From the NCBI GenBank assembly GCA_008638375.1, contig CM018048.1, forward strand, positions 10,636,040 through 10,700,039: a stretch of DNA of 64,000 nt. The letters run 5' to 3'. Below are positions 13,377-23,800 of the stretch, piece after piece. Numbering within the stretch: position 1 is the first letter of the stretch; every line of letters starts with the position of its first letter. The translations under genes and the position numbers were made by a program. The notes beneath the pieces were generated by a model. That model was not told the origin of the DNA. It was given only the letters and a program-made list of their open reading frames with translations, and made no database searches. Origin of the DNA: Nyssa sinensis. Lineage: Eukaryota > Streptophyta > Magnoliopsida > Cornales > Nyssaceae.

Positions 13377-14930
13377 TCTTTACAAGCATCTTGTTCAGGT
13401 TGAGAGTGAGGACAGTTGCAACCGTGATATAAATGTAAATGATTGCTCTGGCATATCAGATGAAGACAATAATATGGTGTAATTGGTTGATAATGATGAC
13501 ATGAATGAACCCAGTGAGCAAGACATTTATTTGCATAAGGCTGGTTCTCTATTTTTTTTAAATGTGGATTTTGGAGATGATGTTGGTAGCAGTGGTTCAA
13601 CCCTTCCTCACCATACTTAGATTTAGGATCCATTGTGCAATGAGCTGGCTAAAGGCATTGTTTTCAACGATAAAGAAAACTTGCAGCATGCTGTCAAAGA
13701 ACTTTCAATAATATCCTACCATCAATATGGAAAGAAATACATAAATATGGGTTGTGAGGTGTAAACTTCATGAAGAGTATGGGTGCAAATGGAGGCTATG
13801 TGCTATTAAAAGAAAAAAGACTGGAAAATTTGAAATCAGAAAATATGATGGCCTGCACACTTGTTTACACCCGCAAATGAACTTGGATCATGTGCAATTA
13901 GATTCCAAGTTAATTGCAAATGAGATACAAGGTGTAGTGAGGGTTGATCCTGCAATGAAGATAGATTTAATTATGGAGCAAATATAAGAAAAATACAATT
14001 ACAATATTTCTTACAGGAAAGCTTGGATTGCAAAGCAGAAAGCAATTTCTATGATATTTGGAGATTGTGAGAGCTTGTATAGGTTGTTGCCTAAATTTAT
14101 AGGAGCTCTTGTTAAATATAACCCAGGCACAATTGTGAAATGGTTGCATTGTAATACTGGCAACCGAGATGTGATACGATTTGGTCGAATCTTTTGGTCA
14201 CTTAATGCATCAATTTAGGAATTTGTGTATTGTTGGCCGCTTATCAGTGTTGACGTCACACATTTGTATAGAAAATACAAGGGGAAGTTATTAATTGCAA
14301 TGACTATTGATGGTAATAATCAAATTTTCCTCTCATATTTGCAACTGTTGAAGAGGAGAGTTACGCCAGTTGGTTATGGTTCCTTAGTTTACTAAGGTTG
14401 TATGTTATGGAGATGATGCAAGAGATTTGTTGGATATCTGGTCGACATAAGGATATAATTGCTGTAATCAATCATGTCAATTCTGGATGGTAGGAGCCTA
14501 ACACATATCACAGGTTTTGCTTACGACACATGCGTAGCAATTTCAATAGCAATTTCAAGGATGCTCATCTGAAGTCGCTTGTTTGGGCTGCTTAGAATGC
14601 ACATCAAAGACGTAAATTCAATTCCATTATGCAGGAAATTAAAACCATAAATCCGAAGGCATGAGAGTGGTTGAATAACATACTTGCAGCACAATGGACA
14701 ATTGCACATGATGGTGGTTGATGCTATTGACATTTGATTACTAACATCTCTAAGGTTTTTAATGGTATGTTGAAAGCTGCACAAAATTTGTCAATATCTG
14801 CGTGCATACAACTTATTTTTTATCATCTTGTAAAATACTTTTGTGGTAGGCAAGCTTTTGGGTAGTAAGCTTTAATGCGATGGTTGCATATATACTCCTT
14901 TTGTTATTACAAAGATTTTGCATTACCAAT
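13377..14930 (+). pseudogene. Decayed Mutator-like (MULE) transposase
   Basis: Translation in shifting plus-strand frames gives the order seen in MULE transposases. An acidic N-terminal part is followed by a MuDR-type DNA-binding region (about 13630-13990, with the segment HTCLHPQMNLDHVQLDSKLI). Next comes the catalytic-domain segment SVDVTHLYRKYKGKLLIA (about 14240-14300), then a downstream region with HRFCLRHMRSNFNSNFKD (about 14510-14570). Many stops and frame changes interrupt it, so it cannot encode a working enzyme. I cannot see its terminal inverted repeats. A retrotransposon LTR fragment begins just after it at 14948. The family assignment rests on these motifs and is fairly secure. 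Confidence 0.75.
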
Positions 14931-14947
14931 CTAAGTTAGGTGAACAT

Positions 14948-16061
14948 TGTCACAACTCGAAACCCACCCTATGCTAATTTAGGGCTGGTTACTGACACTA
15001 TCACTCAGACAGGCCGTATAGAATCAAATAAATTGCACAAGAGTGATATACATTTTTATATTAATTGCGAAAGCTACACGTGTGCAACTTATTTGATAAC
15101 CATTTCAACACCAGTCATTTATATAAAATACTCAAAGTAAGATCATTGTCACCACTATTTTCATCATGATTCATTAGCATTTATATATACATCACGTACG
15201 TATCCATAAAAGCACAAAATGTGAGTCTCCAAAAGTCCAAGCTGTCATCAAGTCCAAAAGTATACATCATATGATTACCAAAAATAATCCACATCACATC
15301 TAACCAAAATCCTGGTGCAAAATGATCCATTTCATTCACGCCCTCAGCCATACGATGTGAACTTTGCTACTTCATGCCAATTCAATTACCTGAAATATAT
15401 TGGATAAATCCATATGAGTTTCACTAAGCTCGTGAGTAATTCCTACATCCTGTCACAAGTTTTGCAAGACAGAGTTTTACACAAAATACCATGGACACCA
15501 AATTTCTTTAAACAGATAGCATATACATAAGGATAACTTAAAACATGCTTTCAAGACGGATCACGTATAAAACATATTGAAGATTCAGGTAGATATAACA
15601 GAAGCATTTCTAAAACACGTTATTTTTCGATAACATAGTTCGAATATCAAGTCACAAAGTAGAGAGTAAAGAGTTGTTCATAAATCGTATACTAGCATAT
15701 GCAATTCTTAAAACATCATTTAGATCATAAATTACGAAACATATAACATGATAACGAATGACAAATGCACATAAGAAGGTGCTTTTAAAATCTGATTTCG
15801 AATAATGGATAATAGACACTTATTACACACATCGAAGATTCACATAATGAGTTGGAGCACTATATGGGTAAGTCTCATCAAGAGTCGGAGTGCCATATAG
15901 GTAAGTCTCATACATGAATTTCACAACGAGTGGAGCGCCATATGGGTAAGTCTCATCAAGAGTCAGAACGCCACATGGGTAAACCTCGTATAGACATAAG
16001 AATCGAGTCAGAGCGCTATGTGGGTAAGTCTCATAAAGAGTTGGAGCGCCGCATGGGTAGG
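14948..16061 (-). mobile_element. Truncated long LTR, reverse orientation
   Basis: The left end TGTCACAACTCGAAACCCACCC is the reverse complement of the terminal sequence seen in the two long LTRs (...GGGTGGGTTTC...TTGACA). Further in, reading on the minus strand, a segment near 15390-15430 matches the stretch before 'tttcaggt' at 11040-11070 of the second LTR. The start of this LTR is missing. A second reverse LTR fragment begins at 16062 within its tandem array. Confidence 0.6.
15849..16061. repeat. Tandem array of six units with alternating 33 and 45 bp length
   Basis: Units begin GAG and carry 'gagcgccatatgggtaagtctca'. They start at 15849, 15882, 15928, 15960, 16005 and 16038. The spacing alternates 33, 46, 32, 45 and 33 bp, so the true repeat is a dimer of about 78 bp. 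The open frame over it encodes a repeated Glu-Arg-His-Met-Gly-Lys type peptide, which I take to be a consequence of the repeat. The array is cut at 16061 by the next LTR fragment. Confidence 0.85.
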
Positions 16062-16291
16062 TGTCATGACCCGAGACCTACCCTGTGCGGATCTCGAATC
16101 ACGAAACTTGGCCTAACCTTGGGTGTCGAACCGGGTTGTCTCAACTTGCTACACAATCAGTGCTACTAACATGCAACAACTAAATAGCGGAAGACTTTAA
16201 ACAATTTAATAAATAAAAACTGCATGTGATATATGTTATGTTCTCAAAATGCGGAATACAAAATTTCATTAAACAACTGTTCATCCCCAAA
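16062..16291 (-). mobile_element. LTR terminal fragment, inverted relative of the solo LTR end
   Basis: Beginning TGTCATGACCCGAGACCTACCC, this segment is the reverse complement of the last 230 bp of the solo LTR (about 6535-6763). Shared blocks include 'cacaatcagtgctactaaca', 'gcggaagactt' and 'catccccaa'. A stretch at 16097-16135 differs from the solo LTR. Homology stops near 16291. Confidence 0.75.
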
Positions 16292-16410
16292 TGTATTAAT
16301 TATTAAGTAATATAATTACTAATTATCTATCATAGAACCAAGTTAGTTTCTTAAAAAATTGTTAATTATTAGAGATTATTAATTTATTAAATATTAATTA
16401 TAAGATGATG

Positions 16411-16413
<3 letters not shown>

Positions 16414-16450
<37 letters not shown>
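16414..16450. repeat. (AT)n microsatellite
   Basis: About 37 bp of perfect alternating A and T. Confidence 0.9.
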
Positions 16451-16454
<4 letters not shown>

Positions 16455-16627
16455 ATAAAAGGAATTAAGGACAATAGTTAAACAAACACTATTACATTAG
16501 TGTTGTCATTAAATCCTCTGTCTTTATTGTGGATGTTTTCTTGTATTTGGCTATTCATACCTCCAATTGAATGAAAAAAGATTAATGCAATAGCAGAACG
16601 CTCTCTCACACATAGGGACACGGATAG

Positions 16628-16632
<5 letters not shown>

Positions 16633-16658
<26 letters not shown>

Positions 16659-16659
16659 T
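16633..16659. repeat. (AT)n microsatellite
   Basis: About 27 bp of perfect alternating A and T. The Tyr/Ile-rich open frames over it are not genes. Confidence 0.9.
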
Positions 16660-16814
16660 CCACACCCCTCTATTTTCAAAGTTGTAATAATTCGTTCAAA
16701 GTTGAAACAAGAAATCACTCTTAATGACAAATTCTTTTCCACAAAATCACAAGGCTTATCCTCATTAATTGTTCCAATCCCTCATATTTTTATGAAGTCC
16801 GCAAAGGATTAGAA

Positions 16815-17110
16815 CTTGTTAGAAATTCCAGTTTCCTGTTTTGAGAGAACCTTCACAGTCCTTTCCTTCGACCCTCAAAGAGTGAGAGACAACATAGATG
16901 GTTTGGGTTCCAATGGAGACATTGGAATATCCAGAAAGGCTACAATTGACGTATAACTAGAAGATGCATCTTCTCATTCTGAAGATGCGAAATTACATGT
17001 TGATACACCTAAGCCATTGATGCATCTGCAATTGAGGACATCAATGCTTTGGCTTTAGCCATAGTTCCATCTGCTACTAGATCAGTTGACTTCAGTGTTC
17101 AAGCAAATTT
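16815..17110 (+). pseudogene. Coding-like remnant, family unknown
   Basis: One plus frame reads through this stretch with normal protein composition, including the segments VSCFERTFTVLSFDPQRVRD and, after a stop and a frame change, IEDINALALAIVPSATRSVD. The sequence is richer in coding-type codons than its surroundings. I do not recognise the family. It could be an exon fragment captured or left behind by a transposon. It has at least one internal stop and no recognisable start or end. Confidence 0.3.
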
Positions 17111-17990
17111 ATGTCACAATTTTTTTTCCCGGATAGAGATTTTTCTTTGTTGTTATATATTTTTCTAGTTGTGCATTCTTTTTTCAATCTAATTTTTTAT
17201 TTTATTAATGTTAGAGTATTACCATTTTCTTATGAAACAAAAGTTGTTTGATGCATTGTTAAAAATATGCATAATAATTTTTTTTATTTAAGAAATTTCT
17301 CAAATTTCTTAGTCCGAAGACAATGAATATTCGACGAAAATATGAGTTTTTTGACAAAATTTTTAAATTATTTTTTTTTGTTTTTTCAAAATTAGAGTAT
17401 TACCACTTTCTTAAGGAATAAATTTTTTTGATGCATTGTTAAAAACATGTGTAATATTTTTTTGTTGAAGGAATTTCTCAAATTTTTTTGTGACGAATTT
17501 TTTTTCACAGAATTTCCTTTGCAATATGAATCTTGTTTGATAACTCTCAATTTTTAGAATTCAAATATATAATTTGTATAAAAAAATGGACTTATATATT
17601 ATAAGTTATTTAATTTTAAAATTTTAAAAACAAAAGGTAATGACATGACATTGCTGGAGCAAGTTGGGATAGAAAGAAATGTTTCTTCCATGTTTTTACA
17701 AGAAAGGGCATTTTTGTCAACTTCTTAGAGACTTTTTGGATTAAGATATTTTGAGTTTGACCTTACGCTAATTAAGCACTCTATGAAACTTATGATTGAA
17801 TCCCCCTTTTTATTAAGATAGAGAAACAATATAGACTAGAGAGACTTTACAATAAATGAGTGTCCTCCAGTCACACAACAATAGTATCAATCTGTTTTGC
17901 ATGTCTAAGCTAACTCGTGGGTAATAAAATTTGCAACAGGTCTCTCAAAATTACATTCAAAAAAATTAAATTTACTTAATAACTCTCTTA
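17111..17990. other. AT-rich DNA, no gene seen
   Basis: T-rich and A-rich runs dominate. A segment near 17204-17270 is loosely repeated near 17390-17460 ('attagagtattaccactttctta...gatgcattgttaaaaa'). No gene is supported. Confidence 0.45.
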
Positions 17991-18545
17991 CAACATCTTG
18001 AACAATACCCAAGGAAGACAAATCAACCTCTAATGATTGATAAAGTTGCAGATAATGAGCAATTGAAGGAAGTGCACTTTCTTGTAGAAGAGTCTTTTAT
18101 TATAAAAAGTGCCCTTGAGGACAATCACAAAGATGAAGAAAAAGGAAATTCAGAATTAATAAATTAAAATGTGAATTTAGTAGTACCTATAGATTTTACA
18201 AGTTTTTTTCTTTTGGAAGAAAAAGACACTCATATGAGTACGATCAATGCTACTGATGAGAATAAATTTGAAGCACCACAATATTATTTTGATGACTATG
18301 AGAATATTAAAATTGTAGTGGATCAAGAAGATGATTTTTCTTGTTTCATTACAGATACATTATTGTCATAAAAATAGGAGCCTAAAATTACATATTTTAT
18401 AGAAGATGTGAAATAAGAAATTTTTAAGTCTTTAGTTGTTCTTGAAACAATTCCATCGTTATTGCTGAACTACAGATTGATTTGAAGAGGAGTATGTCTA
18501 GTTTACTCAAGGACGAGTCTTTTTTCAAGTAGGAAAGTGTGATGT
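17990..18545 (+). pseudogene. Possible retrotransposon coding remnant
   Basis: A plus frame is open over two long stretches (about 18001-18168 and 18171-18371) and encodes an acidic protein with the segment FEAPQYYFDDYENIKIVVDQ. After several stops, the sequence near 18505-18540 ('ctcaaggacgagtcttttttcaag') resembles the last codons before the 3' LTR of some gypsy elements. That resemblance is from memory and weak. No LTR is identified next to it. Confidence 0.25.
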
Positions 18546-19168
18546 AGAACAAATATGGTAGCCTAAAATACATGAATATATGTTTTAGAATTATTGTGAA
18601 ATTGTTTAGTTTTTCAAATTTTAACGTATCTCAAATTGGTTATAGTGAATAAAATATATATTATTTTTATTATTTTATATTCAAAATAAGATTCTTTATT
18701 CTATCAAAATTAGGATATCAATTGGAGTTATGATTGCCTAATTAAAATAATAGTATTCTAACTCTATAAAAATGATATAATACGTCTTTATTATTTAATT
18801 TTTAGTAATAATAATATAATTTTGAATTTTAGAGAATTTATTCTCATTTTTTGGTTGATTGTTCGCTGTTGTAGATATTGACAGTTGGTTGTATCTAGGG
18901 GTGTAAATTTGTATTATCGTGTCATGTTCGAGTTGTGTCAATGTATATATATTCGAAAATATGCATCAATCATAATTCAACACTATTAACTAATTGTGTC
19001 AAATTTCAAAATCCAAACTCAACCCGTTTATTAAACAGGTTACACGTGTCGACATATTTAACTCGTTTATTTTAATTTTTTATTTTTTAAATAAAAAAGT
19101 TACCTATATTTTAATATGTATAGATAAAGTTTAGTAAATTTTGGACATAGGCCAAATCAAAATATAAA

Positions 19169-19176
19169 TCTCTTTT
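19169..19176. repeat. hAT target-site duplication, left copy
   Basis: The bases TCTCTTTT directly precede the hAT left end and are repeated exactly at 20156-20163 after its right end. Eight bp is the length made by hAT transposases. Confidence 0.9.
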
Positions 19177-20155
19177 CAAGGGCGGCTCAACACATTTAGA
19201 GGCCTAAAGCAAAATTATAAAATGAGACTATTTTATTTATTAAAATTTTATAAATTTTTTATTTAAAATTTATTTTTCTAGATTTTTGATGTGTAAAATT
19301 ACTAATTAAATTCTTATAATGAATTTCTTCTAATATTTCTTTTTCAATTGATAGTATTGCCAATCTACTTAATCTTTTTTGAGACATTGTAAATTTTAAG
19401 TAAGATTTTATTAATTTTAGTTTTGAAAAACTTCTTTCCGCAGAAGCAACAGTTACGGGAATTGTTAACATTATTCAATAAGCAATATATGCATTTGGAA
19501 AAGAATCAAATATTTTTATATGATTTAGTGTGTCGATTGGAATATTATTTTCTATTTGTATAACTTCTTTTAAAACTTTCAATTCTGAAAATAAATCTAA
19601 ACCATCAATATTTGAGTAATTATTATATTTTAAGGAACATTCAAAATTAAGACAATGTTCTTTTAAACTATTATTGTCTAGTGACTTCAATTTTTTACCA
19701 CTAAAAAGAAAATCAAAAATATTTTCATATATTTTAAATTGTTCAAATCTACTTTGAAGTGAAAAAATTGTTTGATCTATTATGTATATAAAATAATTAA
19801 TTCAGAAAATATAGCAGGTCGTAGAGTAATTTTCAAAAAATATAGCAGGTTGGTTGCAGAGTTTTTTCTAGACTTAAAGAAAGAATTTTATAAATAAAAA
19901 ATAAGAACATTAATTATTGAAAAAAGTAAAATGAGATAAACGAGAAGATAATAAATACTGTCAAAAAGTAGTTATTAGGTGATAGTTGTATAATAAAAGA
20001 GAGAAATTAAGAAGACGAAAAGATTTATTTAATTTTTTATAATAAATATATTTTTTTAAATATAAAAAAAATTATAAGGCTTAAACAATTGGAGGCCTAA
20101 AAAATTGGGGGGCCTAAAGCCGGGGCTTCACTGGCCTTACACTCCAGCCGGCCTG
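19177..20155 (-). mobile_element. hAT transposon deletion derivative (979 bp)
   Basis: The element is bounded by a perfect 8-bp duplication (TCTCTTTT, 19169-19176 and 20156-20163). Its imperfect terminal inverted repeats are CAAGGGCGGCTC on the left and CAGGCCGGCTGG on the other strand at the right. Both ends also share a 'ggcctaaagc' segment near the tip. It keeps only the 3' part of a transposase gene on the minus strand, so it is an internally deleted copy that would depend on a full-length relative to move. It sits inside an older TIR element. Confidence 0.9.
19259..19690 (-). pseudogene. hAT transposase C-terminal dimerisation region
   Basis: The minus-strand frame encodes the typical hAT dimerisation block, with TIPVTVASAERSFSKLKLIK followed by a Leu/Ile-rich tail ending before 19259. 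One in-frame TGA (19475-19477) lies just before this block, where relatives usually have Arg, so a CGA to TGA change is likely. The N-terminal zinc finger and catalytic regions are missing. It resembles the hAT group with TTF-type or MYM-type zinc fingers that is common in plant genomes. Confidence 0.85.
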
Positions 20156-20406
20156 TCTCTTTTATAAGTAAAAAATCTCTTAACAAATTATCTTAACTCA
20201 TAATATTTCTTATAATTAAACATGTTTTTTCGTATTAAACGGGTTGACACTATTAAAATTCAAATACGACTTGTTTATTAATCATCTTATACGTGTCAAT
20301 TCGTTAATTCTGTGTCATATTCGAATCGTATCAAAAATTTTGTATATTAATCTAAACCCATTAATTTTGTACCATATTCAAATCGTGTCAAAAATTCACA
20401 CCCCTA

Positions 20407-20690
20407 ATATGTCTATCCTTTTATGTTCCATGCTGCGTTTTCCATCCTAATCTATGAGTATTAGTCTTCATCAAAATTCTCAATTGGAAGGTCAGTTACT
20501 CTCTTATACCCCTTAACTTGCTGAACTGGCATAGAAGTTCCTAGCTTTACCTAACTCTCTTCCACATTAAGATTATCATCATCAATAATTAAAAAAAATC
20601 TAAAAAATCTTATTTTATATTTTAATTTCTAGAGCTATTTTTAACAAAACCAGATGAAAAAACCTCTCTCTACTTAACCTTTTCCATTCT
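20407..20690. other. Upstream region of the NIPA gene
   Basis: AT-rich, non-coding sequence lies between the nested TIR element and the putative core promoter. It probably holds the proximal promoter, but no specific motif stands out. Confidence 0.4.
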
Positions 20691-20700
20691 TCCCTAAATA

Positions 20701-20860
20701 TGTATATATATAGACATATCTCTATATTTATTACGGGGTAACGTAAGACCACACCAAGACGGGCCATAAATTAGGAGCGAGCGAATCAAACCAAACCAGA
20801 GAGGAGGAGATCCAGAAACACGGTTTTTTTAGAGAGAGAAAGTGGAGAGAGAAGAAAGAA
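20701..20860 (+). promoter_or_regulatory. Putative core promoter and 5' leader of the NIPA gene
   Basis: A TATA-like run (tatatatatag, about 20702-20712) lies about 150 bp before the start codon. It is followed by a leader rich in GA runs (gagagaggaggag, agagagagaaagtggagagag) that leads to the ATG at 20861. The transcription start is inferred at about 20735-20745. Confidence 0.4.
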
Positions 20861-23800
20861 ATGTGGGAATCAATCTTTCTAACGATAGCTGCCACCGCCG
20901 GTAACAACATCGGTAAAGTCCTCCAGAAGAAGGGCACCGTCATTCTTCCTCCTCTCTCTCTGAAGCTCAAGGCACGTCTCTTTTCCTATATCTACACATA
21001 CATAACATATCATATATATTGATGCGAATGTTTCATTGAAATATGTTAATTACTGTTATGTGATATCTCTGTTTCTGTCTTGATTAGACATCAGGTTATT
21101 ATTCTTGTTATTATTTTAAATATCTCTTGTTTTCGATGGCTTTTTTAGATTGTTTGAATTTATTTGATTTGAAATGTTGGCTAATCTAAATGTTGCTTCA
21201 AAATCAATCAATCAATCTTTTTTTTTTTCCACAAACAAAACCAATCAGTCAAAAATGAGATTTCATGAATTCAAGAACCTTTATTTAAAGGTTTGATGTG
21301 GTCCGCTATTAAAGGATTAAAAAGAAGGTATGTGATTTTCTTTTTAATTTTTATTGTTCAATGAATTTGGGAAGTGAATGGAAAATATAACTGATATACA
21401 GGAATTCGATTTTTAAAATTTTTGATTAACACGTTTGATGTCATAAAATGTACATCAAGAGTGTGTAGTTGAAAAAAAACACAGTTGAATATACAAAAGG
21501 CCCGATATTCTTGTCCTAAAACATTGCTTGGTGGTAGTACTTGTGTTTTTTAAACCTACCAGGATGTCAGAGCACATGCTTTGGTTAAATTCTCCTCAAA
21601 CTGCAACAATGATTCCCAATATTCACAAATGCCTCCTTTCATTTTTGGCAGTCTATTATTTATTTATTTATTTTACCTGATGGTAATGGCCTTAAGATTG
21701 ACATTTTTTAAGAATCTGATTGGAGTTTTCCTAAGTCGCATCAACAAGGACATGTGACACAGATACGATATAACATAGATACACTGACTCGAAATATCCT
21801 AAAAGAATAGGACATGGATATTGCAAGGACGTACATGTAGTATATGAGAATAAGACAAATATGTAACTTTGATTAATTGTTAAAATTTCTAAACTAAATA
21901 TTATATAATGTGGGAAACGAAGTTCGATAGGTATCATAAAGAGTATTGTATTGTATTTATTACTATGTATTCTTTTGTTAAAATTTTGTCTTTACAATTA
22001 CATTCTGATCTTATAATAAAAGAAGTATAGTGCAAGCTTGTGGTGGCAATTTGTACAATCAACAATGTCAAATTTTCTTAAAAAGGAAAATAAAAAAAAT
22101 GTTGGACACTTTGGAGAGTATTCATTTTGTTACAAGGAGTGTCAAATATGACTCCTATTAAGACGTATTTGTACTACATAAGCCGTGTTGCGAAGTTTCA
22201 GCCAAGTGTACAAAATAATGAAATTTATTTTTAAATATAGTCACGTCTACAAAGTTTTGCCAACGTGTCTAGAAATGTCCAGAAAGTGTCGGTGTTTGAC
22301 GTGTGTCCGACATGAACTTGGTACCTTCATAGAGATATCCATGCTTCTTAGATGTTTTCTAACTACAGTGTGGATGGCCGATGTCTATAATTGCCAAGTC
22401 GGTAATCAACCTCTAATCAACAGTTCTGTAAATCCCTTCATTCTTGGATTAACCTCGATTTTTCATTCCAAATGAAAAGCTTTAATTTATGCCTACAATC
22501 TTTTCCTTTATTTAGTTAAACTGAAAATTTAGTTGAGAAAATTTCTCATGAAGTAGGGTCCTATAAAGGAATACCCTCTTCTAACCTGGCCTTATTCTGG
22601 CGAATCTAACATATTGAAAATGACCAATATGTGGATCTAATGTACTCTACCTCACAGTGGAATGGAGATTATCTTCAACAATTGCTTCCTCTAGTTATCG
22701 ATTCTCGATATGAGTTATAATTTGTGTGTTATCAATGAACATGCTTATCATGCGTCTGTGCAATTTCTTTGTCAATGATTATGTGTACGTCATTTTGAAT
22801 TTTTATTTAATTATGGATAAGCCTTCTTGATCTCTTTTTCCAGAAGTAAGATATTGAATATTCTATTGCATGAAACATAATGAAGTTGAAACATCTATTG
22901 ACCTTTATTTACAGGTTATTAGGGCATATGCTTCAAATACAACTTGGGTTATTGGTTTTCTAATGGATATATTTGGAGCTGTGTTGATGCTGCGGGCATT
23001 ATCTCTAGCTCCTGTAAGTTCATCAGCAGCATGCTTATTTATAGTATTTTAATTTTACTTTATTTCACATCCGGCACATCTTTAATAGCTTATGAATTCC
23101 TTCTGTTGTAAATACAACACACGTGACACACCCCCTTTATCTCAATTGAGATTCAAACCCTCCACCTTCCATTTGGGTGTTGGAGGAGATACCTCTCAGC
23201 ACTCAAGCCAGATCTGGGTGGTTTTATAGCTCCTTATCATTATTCCAAAATGTTTACTTTTCTGTGGTGAGTTCAAATCATAAGATGCATGCCAAGCCAA
23301 ATTAACAATTCATTACTTATTGTACTAATTCCTTGTTAATCTTGATGGTGTACTCCAGGTATCCGTCATTCAACCAGTTTCTGGCTGTGGTCTTGCTATT
23401 CTCTCTATCTTTTCCCATTTTTATCTGAAGGAAATTATGAATGCTGTAGACTGGACGGGGATTGCTTTTGCTGGTATTGGCGCCATAGGTAGCGTAAGTT
23501 CTTCACAGAACTCTTTTTAGAAAGCTACATCTACAATTGATCATAGGTAGTCATATTTTTCACAAATTGGAGTAATAATGATTAATCAAAAGTGAATAAT
23601 TATTCAACAAAGGGCTACTCCATGTTTTAATAGATGAAACTAAAGAGAAAATAAATACTAAATTTGAAATTTGGAGAGACTTTGGAATCTAGAGGGTTTA
23701 AGATAAGTAGGACTAAAACTGAATATATGAAATGTAACTCGAGCAAAACTAGGAATAGAAATGATGATGTAGTAAAGATTGAAGGCCAAGAGACACCAAA

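Larger units (their letters stand above)
18896..20406. mobile_element. TIR element (about 524 bp before insertion), split by a hAT
   Basis: The left end is TAGGGGTGTAAATTTG (18896-18911). The right end, read on the other strand, is TAGGGGTGTGAATTTT (20406-20391). The arms differ at two of 16 positions, and both continue with 'cgtgtca' motifs. The interior is split by the hAT element at 19177-20155. Removing that element and one copy of its 8-bp duplication leaves about 524 bp of non-coding sequence, a MITE-like size. No clear target-site duplication flanks the outer element. Confidence 0.75.

Noticed and set aside
15930..16169. Open frame with a repeated Glu-Arg-His-Met-Gly-Lys peptide
   Set aside because: The peptide repeat comes from the tandem DNA array. 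There is no start context or gene context.
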